From positions 83,288,501 through 83,352,500 of the forward strand of contig CM066734.1 in NCBI GenBank assembly GCA_033961575.1: a stretch of 64,000 nucleotides of DNA, given 5' to 3'. Position numbers and translations under genes: made by a program. The notes beneath the pieces were generated by a model. The model worked only from the letters and a program-made list of their open reading frames with translations, searched no databases and was not told the origin of the DNA. The first letter of the stretch is position 1. Each line of letters starts with the position of its first letter. This document shows, piece after piece, positions 35,015-47,449 of the stretch. The stretch is from Aselliscus stoliczkanus. Its lineage: Eukaryota; Chordata; Mammalia; Chiroptera; Hipposideridae.

Positions 35015-35640
35015 CCTATACTAGTTTTCTATGCTGCCATAACAAATCACCACAAATTGAGTTGCTTAACACAACACAAATGTATTAGGTCACAGTTCTG
35101 TAAGTCAGAAGTCTGGGTAGGCTAAGCTAATCCATTCTCTACTTTCACTAAATAAGGTGCCACTGGCTGGGCTCTTGAGGGTCCAGTAGAGAATATACTT
35201 CCAGGGTCAATCAGGTTGTTAGCAGAATTCAGTCCCTTGTGGTTTTAGGGCCAAGATTCCCATTCCCTTACATGCTAGCAGCTGGAAGCTGTTTTCAGCT
35301 TCTAAATGCTGACAGCATTCCCTGACTAGTGTCCCTTGATCTGCAAAGCTAGCTAACAGACCCATTCTGTAGACCAAGTCCTTCTCATGCCTCAAATCTC
35401 TCTGACCTCCACTTTTGCCTCATCTCTCCTGTTTCCTGCTAGAAAAAGTTCTCCACTTTTGATGACTCATGTGATTACATTGGGCCCATCCACATAATCG
35501 AGGATCATCTTCCCATTTTAAGGCCCATACCCTGACTGACATCTCCAGGCTCTTTTGCTAAGTAGTGGGTAACATAGTCACAGGTTCCAGGGATTAGGGC
35601 ATGCACATTTTCGGAAGGAAATTACTCTGCTTACCACAGA
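35015..35640 (+). repeat. Ancient LTR-like repeat (MaLR-type text)
   Basis: CTAGTTTTCTATGCTGCCAT, AACAAATCACCACAAATTGA, GTCACAGTTCTGTAAGTC, ending in a GGGATTAGGGCATGCACAT part. This is a very common old mammalian repeat that I read as an LTR, but I cannot name the subfamily. Confidence 0.5.
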
Positions 35641-37424
35641 GTCAAACTGTGTTCCAAGAAGAACGCAAACAGCAAGTAAAAAGGCCAAGATAGGAAAGAG
35701 CTTGTCCTGAGCAGGCCAAGCAGCAAGGAGGAAGGTCCCTGGAGCTGCAGAGGAGTGAAAGGGGAGCCATAATAGACGACACCATGCACTTCTTATAAGA
35801 GAATTTTTTTTCCCTGTTTCAATTATACAAGTTTAGAATCTATTTTGAATTTCAGACTCCATCTTAGTCATTCTAAAGCTAAAGGTGGAGCACAGGCCTC
35901 CAAACATCCAGTTCATTTCACCTCCCACAAAACCAAAAGCCATAATTCTTTCTTTCACATCTATATGGAGAAATTTTTTTTATTGACATTTTTTTAACCC
36001 TAAACATTTTGGTTCTTGCATGCAGAATTTCTTCAAATATATGTTTGTATCCAATCACAGTGTATATAAAAGTTATATTTAGATAGCAGAAGGCAACAGC
36101 TAAATTAACAAAGAACTCAAAACATGAGGAAGAAATTGCATCCCAAATTCTTTTTAAAAATTAAAAAATTAAGAGGAGAAAAACTGAATTCTTTTCCCAA
36201 AGGCTTTCCAAATAGTCGTTTAGAGTAGGGTGTTGTGGTCAGATGTTTATAAGGAGAATTGCACCTGTGTTGTGGTCTGTTTTTAAATAAACTTGCACCT
36301 GCAGGGACTTTTCAGAGAATTGCTATTTGGGATAGTACATGTCAGTCGTTTAACCATTAGGCAGAGCTCTTCCCTTCACCACACCACCTCTGGGCAGATC
36401 CTAATTTACACACAGCCTGTTTCCAAACATTCATTTGAAAACAACAGCTTAGATTTCATAATTTCTCTAGAGATATAATAGTAAACAAGGTTCCCAGGAA
36501 ATTGTTCAACCAACACTATGCTCCTTTCAATTCATTAACTCCTGTGGTGTGGTCCCTAACTGCTTCAAGGAAATTCAAATCTATTTTTAGGGGAGGCCTC
36601 TGCTCTAGTCAAATATATCTGGTTCCTTTTCTTGTATATGATTAGCTCATTCCTGTTTCAGAACCTTTTTCACTCTGTCATTTTCCTCACCATAAATTTA
36701 TTTTGCCTTTCTGCCAACCCTTGTCAAAATCCTAAAATCCTTAAAACTAATTCTAGTAAGTCTTCCCATCTAATGTCATCCCATTCTCTTCACCATATTA
36801 CTCTTGCTAAATAAATCCATCTTATATCTCTATTTTATATCATGTTATATAAGTTAACATATTACTCTACATTTTTATCACTTTTTGAAATATGTGCATA
36901 ATTTATCTCCTATACTAAATTAATACTTTCTAGATGCAGAGAGATGTTCATAAAGAGTGGTAGCAACTGGCAGTCCAAAAAAAAGGATATGAGGAAACAC
37001 CAAAGGGGACTATAAAACTCAGGAAAATGGGTGACAAATAAAATTTTCCTTATTCTAACTCCTCTATTCAGAGTTTTTACATCATATGTAAGTGCCATAC
37101 TGTCTGTTTTCCCAATAACTAGGAGAAAGCATAAATCTGTAGTGGAGAATATCCAGTCAATTATTTTAAAACTATCTGATACATTCTTTCAAAACAATCT
37201 TAGTAATTCTTTTGTATCTCTTTCAGAGTTTGAAATAAGTCGCTTTCGCCCAAAAGGTGGGTAATCACTGATTATTTCCCAATGAACTTTGCAACATTAT
37301 ATTATAAATATATTATATATTCAAATAATTTAAAATACCTAACACAACTTAATACTTTACATTGTAAGACTTGGTCTTAAGAGATACATCTACTACCTCT
37401 ACCGTCTTCCTACTAAACAAAGAG
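35641..37424. other. Intergenic DNA, nothing recognised
   Basis: No gene or clear repeat signal. The part at 36,200-36,580 is the least A/T-rich. Only short open frames occur. Confidence 0.4.
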
Positions 37425-37615
37425 CAAAGGCTCTGGAGTCAGATTTTCTGGATTCAAATAGGATTTTAGTAAGTTATTTAACCTCTAACCTCTCTTTCCT
37501 TTAATTTCATCTATAAAATGAGCATGACTGTTGTGCATACTTCATAGGTTTTATAATAATAAATGTAAAGCACCTAGAACATGGCTGCAACATATAAACA
37601 CTCAATTATTTTAGC
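37425..37615 (+). repeat. MIR relic
   Basis: AAAGGCTCTGGAGTCAGATT, TAAGTTATTTAACCTC, CATCTATAAAATGAGCATG and TAAAGCACCTAGAACATGG follow MIR in order. Confidence 0.75.
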
Positions 37616-37689
37616 ATCTATTGGTTTTTTTTATACAGAAAAAAGATAGCATCTTCTTTCAGACTGACATAAATGCTAAGCTATTATAG

Positions 37690-38180
37690 GAGGAAAAATA
37701 ATAGTCCAATCAAAGAGGTCCATGTGCTAATTCTCAGAACCTGCAAATATGCTACATGGCGAGGGAAGATGTAGGTTGCAGAAGGAATTAAGGTTGCTAA
37801 TCAGCTAACTTTCAGATGGGGAAGTTATCCTGGATGATTCAGGTGGGTCCAATATAATCACAAGGGTCCTTATAAGAGAAAAAGGAAGGCAGGAGAGTCA
37901 GTGAAAGAGAAAGGTTTGAAAGTGGCTTTGAAGTTGAAGGAAAACAAACATAAGACAGACTGCAGGTAGTATCTAGAAGCTGGAAAAATCAAGGAAACAG
38001 AAACTCCCCTAGGGCCTCCAGGAGGAACACAGCCCTGCTGACACCTTGATTTTAGTGCAATGAGACCATGTCAGGCTTCTTACCTACAGAAGTGTAAAAA
38101 CAATAAATTTGTATTGTTATAAACCACTATATTACCACTAAGTTTGTGGTAATTTATTATAGCACAAATAGGAAATTAAT
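37690..38180 (+). repeat. Ancient LTR, MaLR/MLT-like
   Basis: GAGGTCCATGTGCTAATTCT, GGGAAGTTATCCTGGATGAT, AATCACAAGGGTCCTTATAA, then AATAAATTTGTATTGTTATA and ACTAAGTTTGTGGTAATTTA. The order, with a polyadenylation signal near the end, is that of an old LTR. Confidence 0.6.
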
Positions 38181-38329
38181 GTAGCTATCTTTTTGGATCA
38201 TAGTTTCCTTATATAATTGGGGCACCCATGTGTTTTTATTTAAAAGAATTTTTCTTTAAGCCACTGAAATAAAGTTGCCATTATAACAATATGTTTTTTG
38301 TGGTCGTAAGGCTAATAATGCTGCTTACC

Positions 38330-38720
38330 TGGCTCTAGTTCAAATGGTCATTCATTCATTTATTCTTTCTTTAACAAATATCTATTGGCATCTACTCTAT
38401 GTGGCAGGGACACAAGCAAACAAGATAGGTATGTCCTTTGATCAATTGGGTTTACAGTCTATTGGGTAATGATAACATATGTTTACATGATGACAAAATA
38501 CAATGTGCCTTAGAAGCACAGATGTTGGGGACAGGAGTGAGGGTTGGGGGTGGGGGGAGAAGCAGGATCAAAGAAAGCTTCCCAGAGGAAGTAAAGTCCA
38601 TGAAAGATGAGTAGAAGTCAAGCAAAAAAGGGACAAACGTGGTCTAAGAGAGACTGTAACATCAACAGTTTAGAGTTGAGAGAAAACATGACTATTTGAG
38701 GAAATGAAAGTTCAATATGG
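38330..38720 (+). repeat. Decayed ancient repeat
   Basis: CATTCATTCATTTATTC, AATATCTATTGGCATCTACT, GTGGCAGGGACACAAGCAAA, and AAAGCTTCCCAGAGGAAGTA. Same old family type as 34.69 kb. Confidence 0.45.
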
Positions 38721-39489
38721 CAACATGAGTCCAGAAACCATATATTTTATGTTTCAGCATACCTACTCTTAAACATCTAGTATGGTGCTGTGTGCTGTGC
38801 AAAATTAAAATGTTCTACATAAATATAAATTTGGCATTATATGATATGGTTGTAGAGTAGTGATTTTATATAGGCAACTATAATATTATACTTGATTATT
38901 AAATATCTTCATTCAGTTACTTAGCAACATGAAACAAGTTTTTTTCAAACATAACATCTGAAGATTAGTGATTAATATAAGAGGAAATGCTTAAGTAATG
39001 TGTTTACTGTTATTTTAAATATTGTAGAACATAAATTGTAGTAGTTCACAATCACAGTGTGAAGAAATGCTCTGATATGGCAATCAGTATAGACAAAAAT
39101 AAATTGAAAGAAAATAATTTACAGTGAATAAACAATTTTACCAAAAGCACAGAAGCAAAAACAAAACAAAAAACTGAATAAATCTGCCCAAAATTAATCA
39201 ATGAAGGAACAATAGACCAATATCTAAATGATATCCTCTAATTATATTTTATGATTATTTGCCTATGCACACCTACTACATTCATGCTTTCCCAGGTTCC
39301 AAAACAAAACTACAAAGATTCAGTAGGGGTGATGCCTCCTGATTCTCCTGCCTTTATATTGGTTGAAATTGACACCATATCTCTGAATAATCTTAGTCTA
39401 TCAATCTGAAGTGCCATGTTTTTTCAAGACACATTGAAGTATATGTCTCTGGGCCACACAAGGTTTTCATTAGCAATAAACTATAGTCT
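38721..39489. other. Intergenic DNA, nothing recognised
   Basis: A/T-rich without gene or repeat signal I can support. Confidence 0.35.
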
Positions 39490-39712
39490 AGGAAATAGTA
39501 TAATAAAATGGTTCAGAAAACCATCTTCAAAGTGAGTCAGATTTGGGTTTAACCACCAGCTACATAATCTTGGGCAAATTACTTTACATTTCTGAGCCTC
39601 ATCTGTGAAAAGAGGAATAACAGTACCCTTCTTATAGATATATTATGAGAGTTCAATAAGATAATGTACTTAAAGTACCTAGCATAGTGCCTCATACATA
39701 ATTAGTATCTCC
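39490..39712 (+). repeat. MIR relic
   Basis: GATTTGGGTTTAACCACCAG, TCTTGGGCAAATTACTTTAC, TTCTGAGCCTCATCTGTGAA and AGCATAGTGCCTCATACATA follow MIR. Confidence 0.75.
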
Positions 39713-40068
39713 CAAAATTCAATGACACTGACAATAGCAAGTGGAGAAAGCCCAGACGGGTATTAAGACTTTTGGACATGATAAAAAATGTGAGTTGAGC
39801 ACACGTGGAGGCTTTATTCAGATGAATTGTTTTGGTGATGGTGGTAATTTTTCATGGATTTGCATCACCAAGTTTAGAGGTCTGAAATTTGAATAGGTTT
39901 AAATTAGACATTTCATTGCGTATAGATCCTTTATTAATCCAAACCCTTGAAATCTGACTTGATGATAGATAGTCCTATAATTGTAGTGACAGGCAGGCAC
40001 TATATCCTTTCTGGTCTACTAGATCAAGTGTGCTAGCTACTTAAGTAAAAACAATCCCAAACTTTATT

Positions 40069-40070
<2 letters not shown>

Positions 40071-40106
<36 letters not shown>
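40071..40106. repeat. (GTT)n microsatellite
   Basis: About 12 GTT units. Confidence 0.96.
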
Positions 40107-40107
<1 letters not shown>

Positions 40108-40199
40108 TAGTTAAATATCTAACAGAGTCCCATGTTCCACTGAATGTTGAAGACCCCGAAATCTCTTCTCTAGTTCAGATATTTTTCCCAAGCTTCAGA

Positions 40200-40660
40200 T
40201 CCATACATCCTACTGTCTAGAAGACATTAGACACTTGAACCTCTTCACAGAAAACTCAAATGCAGCATGTCCAAACTTATTTTCCCGTTTCCTGCAGCCT
40301 GCTAACCTCTTCCCTCCTGGGTTTTCTGTCTTAGTGGAGAGTATCATCATCCACTCAGTTGTCCAAGAAAACCTGGGAGTCACTGTAACTCCTCAACCCT
40401 CATACTTAATCAGACACTAAGTACTATAATACCATCTCTTAAATAGCTCTTAATCTGTCTACATTTTTATATCCTTATTCCCAGGGCCCTAGCATAGACA
40501 TTAAAATTCACTGATATGACTGTAACAGCCTCACACTAAATTCTTACCTGTAATATTACCTTTCCATCAATTCTCTAATCTTGCCCCGTGTAAAACCCTC
40601 CAAAGGTTCACCATTGCTCTTAGCATAAAGTCTAAGTTATCTCTTAATACCCAAAATAGA
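40200..40660 (+). repeat. Decayed ancient repeat
   Basis: GAAAACCTGGGAGTCACTG, GTAACAGCCTCACACTAAAT, AAAACCCTCCAAAGGTTCAC and TCTTAGCATAAAGTCTAAG follow the abundant old family also at 17.3 and 28.9 kb. Confidence 0.5.
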
Positions 40661-40685
40661 TAATACATTAATAAATAATGTCACA

Positions 40686-41085
40686 GGCTGGCCGAGTGGC
40701 ACGTTGGTAAAGAGTTGGCTTGGGACACCAGCTCTGGGGCAGCAAGGCATCCCAAGAATCCCACGTGAGGGCCAGTGACGCTGCGCCCTCTACAGCTAAA
40801 ATGATGAACAACAGCTCGATCTGGAGCTGGGTTGCCTTGTCGCCTGCAACAGCGTAGGGTGCAGTGGGGCTGGCCAGCAGCTGGCTTGCACCTTCCTGAG
40901 CTGCCGTGAGCGGCTGCCCAATGGCTGGCAAGTGATGCCTCAGTGGAAGCACACAATGATAATACCAACATGGGCCAGTGAAGCGATGTCCTCCACAAGT
41001 AGACTGAAGAACAAAAGGACAGCAACTTGTCTGTTCCCCTCCCCCAATTCCCCGATAAAATTTTTAAAATAAAATTAAATAAATA
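40686..41085 (+). mobile_element. Long-form SINE, divergent second subfamily
   Basis: Head GGCTGGCCGAGTGGCACG, a body differing from the main long form (CAGCTCGATCTGGAGCTGG, GCAGTGGGGCTGGCCAGCAG), and the shared tail CAACTTGTCTGTTCCCCT and CCCCGATAAAAT. Flanked by a perfect 16-bp duplication, AATAAATAATGTCACA, at 40,670-40,685 and 41,086-41,101. Confidence 0.92.
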
Positions 41086-41204
41086 AATAAATAATGTCAC
41101 ATTTGCAGGCTGCTTCTTAAATTCCTAAGGTTGTTTTTATTCATATTAATACCTTTTAAAATTTAACAAAACTCAGTTTAACTCTCATTTGATTAGCTAT
41201 CAAT

Positions 41205-41690
41205 ACTTACTAAGTATAAGTAACTATGTTAGACACTGTAAGGGTTACAGAGATGAATGGTGATATATCTAGTAGGAAGGATAGATATATAAATACCTGA
41301 TAAATATATAAATACCTGTAGTTTTAACACAACAGATAAAATGTTTTAAAATCCTAACATAGGAAGAGTTAAAGGACCAGTAGATGCTAATGGAAGGAAG
41401 CATATCAGAGGATATATCCTGGAGAAGATATTTTAGCTGGGCTTTGAAGGCCATTAAGAACAGAGATGTGGGGCAATCTAAGCAAAGGCCAAGAGAAAGA
41501 AATCTCAAAAAGAGAAGCAGAATGCGTATTGGAGTTTGGCTAAAATGTAGAACTCCTCAAGGAAAGTAGTAGGAAAGCAGCTGGAAAAATAAGTTGGGGC
41601 CAGATAAAGGCAGGCCCCTAACATTAAGCTAAGAATTAAGGACTTTATGCTATAGAGAATGAGGAGTGACTACAGAAAAATTTTTACATG
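41205..41690 (-). repeat. Decayed ancient repeat
   Basis: AGCTGGGCTTTGAAGGCCAT, GGGGCAATCTAAGCAAAGGC, AGTTGGGGCCAGATAAAGG, AGGACTTTATGCTATAGAG: the reverse orientation of the old family at 17.3 and 40.2 kb. Confidence 0.5.
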
Positions 41691-41716
41691 AACTGTGTTT
41701 CAAAAGATCTTCACCA

Positions 41717-42193
41717 GGGCCGGCCGAGTGGCGCATTGGTTAAGCGCTGGTTTTGGGATGCCAGCGGCCCCGGTTCGGATCCCACATGAGGGCCGGTGAC
41801 GCTGCCCTCTGCAGCTGACAGCAGCTCCACCTGGAGCTGGGCTGTGCGAGCCCCGGTGATGGTGTGGGCTGCAGCCCCTGCTGCAGTGGGCTGCCGTGGG
41901 CTGCAGTGAGTGGCCCGCAGCCAGCGTGAGCGGCTGGCAGCCAGCGTGAGCGGCTGGCAGCCAAGCGTGAGTGGCTGGCAGCCAAGCGTGAGCTGCCAAT
42001 AGCCGCGGTGAGCGACATCCAGAGGCCGGCGACTGATCTGCCTCATCCGGGAAGAGCGCAATGACGATACCAACAGTGAAGCAACATCCTCCGCAACTAG
42101 ACTGAAGAGCAAAAAGACAGCAACTTGTCTGTTCCCCTTCCCCGATTCCCCAATGCTGTTCCCCTCCGCCAATTCCCCAATAAAATCTTAAAA
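41717..42193 (+). mobile_element. Lineage-specific SINE, long form, with an expanded internal tandem repeat
   Basis: Best preserved long form; perfect 15-bp duplication AAAAGATCTTCACCA at 41,702-41,716 and 42,194-42,208. Its core has about four units of a 20-21-bp repeat, CAGCCAGCGTGAGCGGCTGG, at 41,918-41,995. Open frames on the minus strand are by-products of the repeat and not genes. Confidence 0.96.
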
Positions 42194-42208
42194 AAAAGAT
42201 CTTCACCA

Positions 42209-43079
42209 TGAAAACTATAATTATTATTGGATCAACAATATATAAATAATTGTATCCATAAGGTTCCTCATGACAAGAAAAAATAAAAAGAGGTTAAAAT
42301 AATGATTAGAAAATAATGACACAGTATTTCGTTGGATAAGAGCTGGGAAGATAAAGCAGTGTCACAATTTCATTAAATTCTTCATCTTGTAATTAAAGCA
42401 ACCAAACCAAGTCATTTTTTATTAAAAACTTAGAAGGGTTCATATGTTTATCCCACATTTCAGTAGAAGTTCTATATTTTACTTCCCAATCACTTCTACG
42501 ATTTTCGTCTTTAATTAGATACAGACTTAGTTGCAAAATGAATCTGCAACCTACTGCTTTCAGAGTAAGTAGTTTCCAACAGAAATGAAAGCAGATGGCA
42601 ACTATACTTCATCTCTTCCATTTTCTTACATACACCTAAAAATAATCCTTCTTTTTTTTTTTGAACCCAAAAATAGTTCAAGGAGCTTCTGTGATTATAT
42701 TAAATTATCTAAGTAAGCTGATAGCAATTAACATCAAGAATACATTTTTCCCATTATTACTCTCATATCAAATTATTTTTATTATTACTACTTCCCTGAG
42801 CATAAAAGAAAAGCTACTTCTCTGACAACTTCAGTCACCAAAACCTAGTCTATGATGCTGGGATAAAAAGTAAATGCACATTTAACTATTAGCTTAAGTT
42901 CACAAAAGCCATATATTAAATATTTCATCTTCTAAAGGTTACTGTTAAGTTTTTAAAAACTGTGCTGATGACTAGAGAAGCACAAAAGAAACTGCCATTC
43001 ATTGTTAAAGGCTACTATTTTGATATGCTGACACTCATTTAGTTTCTAGGATTTAAAAAATGACTACTTAGATCAAGAC
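42209..43079. other. Intergenic DNA, nothing recognised
   Basis: A/T-rich, no gene or repeat family recognised. Confidence 0.4.
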
Positions 43080-43320
43080 TTAATGGGGCTTGTAGATTTA
43101 GTTGAAGGAAAGCAGTAAGTAAAAATAGAGATATGTATGAAATGTGGGAATGCAACAGAGGAAGTTCTTCACCCTGTCTGAGGCCAGGAAAGGCTTTTAA
43201 GGTGATATTTAAAATTAGTCTGAAAGGATGAATAAGAGTTCTATAGAAAGTAGAAACATGTGCAAAGGAAAGGAGGCAGAAAGAGCACAGCCAAAACAAG
43301 GTTCATGAGGAACCTTGTAA
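43080..43320 (-). repeat. Decayed ancient repeat
   Basis: TAATGGGGCTTGTAGATTTA, GGCCAGGAAAGGCTTTTAAG, CATGTGCAAAGGAAAGGAGG. Similar text continues at 43,660-43,780 and 44,560-44,760, so one old element may be split by the two younger sequences between. Confidence 0.45.
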
Positions 43321-43337
43321 ATATAATTATTTATATA

Positions 43338-43462
43338 CAGTGGGTGCCAAAAAACGTATACACATTTTAAGAAAGGAAAAATTGTATTTTTTTGTAATAA
43401 TATATACCGATAACAAAAGATGCATACAAGTCATGTGTATACATTTTTATTGGCATCCTCGG
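43338..43462. mobile_element. 125-bp mariner-type MITE
   Basis: Inverted repeats of about 30 bases: left CAGTGGGTGCCAAAAAACG then TATACACATTTT, right end reading CCGAGGATGCCAATAAAAAT on the opposite strand. TA lies on both sides (43,336-43,337 and 43,463-43,464). No coding capacity. Confidence 0.85.
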
Positions 43463-43588
43463 TATTAATTATTGATTCAATGATAATTATAGCTTTGATA
43501 GTGAAGGTCTTTTGAAACATAGTTCATATACACTTTTTTCTTTAGTCAGCTCTCATTTTCTATACAATAAAGGGTTTAGCTCTTAGCC

Positions 43589-43593
<5 letters not shown>

Positions 43594-43633
<40 letters not shown>

Positions 43634-43647
43634 CACACACACACACA
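43594..43647. repeat. (TA)n and (CA)n compound microsatellite
   Basis: TA run 43,594-43,629 followed by a CA run to 43,647. Confidence 0.95.
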
Positions 43648-43659
43648 ACTATACCACAC

Positions 43660-44766
43660 ATGGCGGCAGTGAGAGTGTGGTAAGTTAAAGATGTATGCAG
43701 GAGTAAGGTCATAAGAAATGTGAACTGATCCTATAGATGTTGGGAAGTTTTTAAAGGAGTTTAAGTTAGGAACCTCTATGGTCACTTTTTGTCTCCTTGT
43801 TTGTTTTGTAATTGAACCTCAGATGCAAACAGTTCATTGTTCTCAGTTCCTGGCACATTCTCATTATTAGTCCACGGCAAGTTCCTTTCCTATTCCTTCT
43901 AATTTCCAAGCCTCATCCCATTCTTTGCCCCTCCATAAGCAATTGTTTATTTTGTATTTAATGGACATTATTTTGTGTATATGTTCTTACAAAATGTGTT
44001 ATTGTATTTATGTGGTATTATATTACATATCTCAGTTTTTACTTTCTTCCCTAAGCACACTGTTTTTAAGAACCATTCATGTTGCTATGTGAATGTATAA
44101 TCTGTTTCCAATTACTGTGTAGTTAAGATGACCATATAATTTATCATCTAAATCCTGAGAGTAATTACACTGGAATAACAGGTTAATAAGGGTTGTACTA
44201 GGCAAACCAATATGTATGGTCACTCTGCTCCTAAATTCCATGTTGTTTTTCCATGACATTTTATTGATCTGCTCTTCCAGGGATGGGTATCCAGGTTGTC
44301 TCTAACTCCCTGATATCAATAATGGCTTTTCAAGCAGCGTCATACAGGTAGCATCATACAGGACCTGTGTGAGAATTTCTTTGTTAGCCAAAAAGATGTC
44401 TGTAATGATTAGTAAATTTCTGACATAGGTAATTATGAGAACACCGAAAATATGTGCAAAGGGACAGAGGAGGAAATTGTAAAGCAATGATTGGGGAATA
44501 AGGAGTGACAGAGCACTTAAATCAGAATGGAAGGTTTCAGTAGAGGGGTAAAAAAAGGTATGGCTGGAAAGCTTGCTTTGCAGCAAGACTGTGGGAGGAC
44601 TATATGGGCTGTGGACTTAATAGTAAGAGAGTCATTGAAAGCTTTAGAACAAGGACGTGGGATGATGTAAATAGTATTCTAGGAAGATATATCTGATAAT
44701 GCTGAATCAAATGTACAGCAAAGACTGGAAATGAGAAGATCTACTAAGGGAATATTTGAAAGCCAG
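43660..44766. repeat. Decayed ancient repeats, families uncertain
   Basis: 43,660-43,780 and 44,560-44,760 (GAGAGTCATTGAAAGCTTTA, TCTAGGAAGATATATCTGA) look like the old family at 41.2 kb. The middle part is unassigned. Confidence 0.35.
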
Positions 44767-44980
44767 TGTTAGCTACAGTACAGTGTGGATTCTGAAGCCA
44801 GACTGGGTTCAAATCTATGAGTATTCCACCATTTACTAGCCTGTGACCTCATTTAGTCTCATTGTGCCTCTGTTTCCTAAATTAGAGATTATTATAGTAT
44901 CTTGCGTAGTGTTGAATGTCAAGAGCTTATAATAGTACCTTCACATAATAATTGGTCTCAATGTTAGCCATTATTATTAT
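44767..44980 (+). repeat. MIR relic
   Basis: GATTCTGAAGCCAGACTGGG, TTCAAATCTATGAGTATTCC, GTCTCATTGTGCCTCTGTTT and ATAATAGTACCTTCACATAA follow MIR. Confidence 0.75.
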
Positions 44981-45919
44981 TGCTACATTAGTCTAGGAAG
45001 AAATTGAAACCAGTTTAAGCTAATGTGGTGGTAGAATACATTCAACACCCAGAACTTATACATGCCCTGAAGAAAGTATCTTAATATCACTTAGTGTGTC
45101 ATTCACAAACCCCTGCCTTCCACAGTCAGAAAATTTCCTAACGGGCTTAGAATAAGGCAAAAGAGTATTCTTTGAAAGAAAACTTGGCCCTCATTATGTT
45201 AAGTTATAACTTGCTAACTCCTGAGCCAGGAAAAATAATAATGTGATAAAAATTCCAGTTGATGATAAATTATAGTTGCCACAAATATAATAGTTAAATA
45301 TCAAATGTTATTTAATATTTGTTCATTTTCTCTGGGGAGTCAGTATTTTTCTTTTTAATTGGCATAGGATTATGATATAATAAAGCTATTAATCTGTCTT
45401 TTCAACAATACAAATTTGTAAGAAAATAATTCCTCACTTAAGTGGTATATAATTATAAGATTAGTTTATAGAAGATTAGTCTATGGGAGCTACTGGAATT
45501 GAATAATTGGCTTTAACTGTTCTTTTTCAAAACTCTGAGAATGTTAGAATACCACGTTCTCTGAATATGCATTGGATATTGCAACTCTATTCTAAACAGT
45601 TAATGCAATGTGTAGTGTAAACTAAATAATATTAGAGCAATGTGATCACTCCTATTAAATATATCTAAATATTTTTCTAACTTCTCTATAATAATATATG
45701 CATTTGGGTCCTGAAGTATGTATAAATTCTCAGATAATTTGCAATAAAAATAAATAAAAATAAATATGCCTAAATAAAACTTAATATTTAGACATAATGA
45801 AAATTCAATAGTACATTTAAAACAAGGATGTAATTACAGTTCCAGCTTAAATGCAACATTACTTAAACAATATTTCTAGAATAACAATCCAGAGGCAACC
45901 TCTCACCCCTCAGATCTCT
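44981..45919. other. Intergenic DNA, nothing recognised
   Basis: A/T-rich, no supported gene or repeat. Confidence 0.35.
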
Positions 45920-46105
45920 CACAGCACTAGGTTTACATCACACACTACGTTGTATTTTAGTATTCTGCATGCATCTTTTCTTTTCTACCTGACTATAAGC
46001 TCCTTGAGGGAAGAGACTGTGGCTAATTCAGTTTTGGATCTACTACAGCATGTAGCATTCTACTATAGTTAGTATGCAGTTAATACTTGTTGAATGACAA
46101 AATCT
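45920..46105 (+). repeat. L2 LINE 3' end
   Basis: TGACTATAAGCTCCTTGAGG, GAAGAGACTGTGGCTAATTC, then a TTAGTATGCAGTTAATACTT and GTTGAATGAC end. Confidence 0.7.
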
Positions 46106-47119
46106 ATTAAAATTTACATTAAAAATGAATTCTGTGAGGGCAAAGCAGAACATAAGATTCTTACCCACATCTTTTTTTATTCATAAAATTGTATTTTCTA
46201 AAATATTGTAAAGGTTTACAAACGTGTAAGGTAACTTTTAGCACTTTGAAAATATTTAGTTAGAAATATTAACATCACTTTTCCAAAAATTTGTATTACT
46301 TTTCTTAACCTAATGACATACTTTCTGCAAAGAAACTCTATGTCACCATTAATTTTAGCAACATATCAAAAGCTCAGCTCCCAACAACCTATATTTGAAG
46401 GTAACATAATCTTAACTCTGAACCTACTGTATGTAATGTCTGAAAACTTAAACCTTGAATTGTTCTAAGGTTATAAGCCAGTGTTTTCTACTTCTAGCCC
46501 TAGTAATACTTCTAAAGACAAATTTGACTAATTCTTCCCTTGTTACCACTCTCTTCTTCAAATACTTTAACCTGTGCTCTTGGTTTCTTTCAGTCACCCA
46601 GCAAAATACACCCTCTGGAACAAGTCTGAAACTCATGCACATTGTAAAGGCAAAGGACCGATCAGAGCTGACTGTGAGAGCCTGCAGTGGGAGCACTGTC
46701 CGGATTTCCGTACCAGATCTAATAACGCAATCTCCCTGAGTCTCTGTTTCCACATCCGTAAAAGAAAAGTGTGTAGTTGGAATTATTGAGTCCTAAAATC
46801 CATTAAGCTCAGGTTATCTCCTGAAGAGATGTTTGCGGTCTTAGGCATCATTCATTCACTCTGTATTATGTAGCACCTGAGACAGACAGGTAATCAAATA
46901 CTGTAATTTCAATATTTATTCACTAAACAAACCTTGATTCAACATGTACTGGATGCTTGCAATTCAGTGTTTGTAGAGATCTACTCCGTGATATAGAAGA
47001 ACTGAGGGAAACACAACTAAAGGGGTTAAAGAAGAGAGCAAAGAGGTGATGCTTAAGCGGTCTCTTGAACACACAAGTTTCCCACGGTCATGAAGGCTGG
47101 GTAACACAGGACAAAATGC
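46106..47119. other. Intergenic DNA, nothing recognised
   Basis: 46,455-46,790 has overlapping open frames of 71-101 codons on both strands. None shows a domain or codon pattern I recognise, and the text has MIR-like phrases such as CCCTGAGTCTCTGTTTCCAC near 46,734. I do not call a gene. Confidence 0.35.
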
Positions 47120-47290
47120 TCACAGCACTTACTCCAGTTATAATTTGGCATGTTTTTCCATTACTCAATGAACGTGTGTCCCCTGCTAGACCACAAGTTT
47201 CACGAATGTGGGTCTGTTTTTGCCCATTGTTCTTCCAAAGCCTAATACGCTGCCTCGTGATTAAACGTTGAAGAATAAATGAATAAAGGG
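47120..47290 (+). repeat. L2 LINE 3' end
   Basis: GCTAGACCACAAGTTTCACG, GTCTGTTTTTGCCCATTGTT and a GAAGAATAAATGAATAAAGG end. Confidence 0.65.
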
Positions 47291-47449
47291 TACACCCTTG
47301 ACAGTTAAATGTGTCATTTCCAAAGTATCTTTTAAGAATGAATCTTCCCCGCTAAAGAGGAAGAGAAATCGTGATGCCATAGAAATTCTGCTGCCATAGG
47401 AGTTCCTCGGAAAGTCAAGCCCTAGAGAGGGGCTCTGTCTTCCCACTGT

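Noticed and set aside
41700..42209. Open frames of 92-169 codons on the minus strand over the SINE (similar ones at 11.9-12.9, 24.7-25.2 and 33.4-33.9 kb)
   Set aside because: They coincide exactly with SINE copies and recur in each copy with different frames and breaks. They reflect the C/G-rich SINE body, not genes.
46448..46790. Overlapping frames of 71-101 codons on both strands
   Set aside because: No recognisable domain, no splice or promoter context, and MIR-like phrases within. Could be an unnamed repeat.
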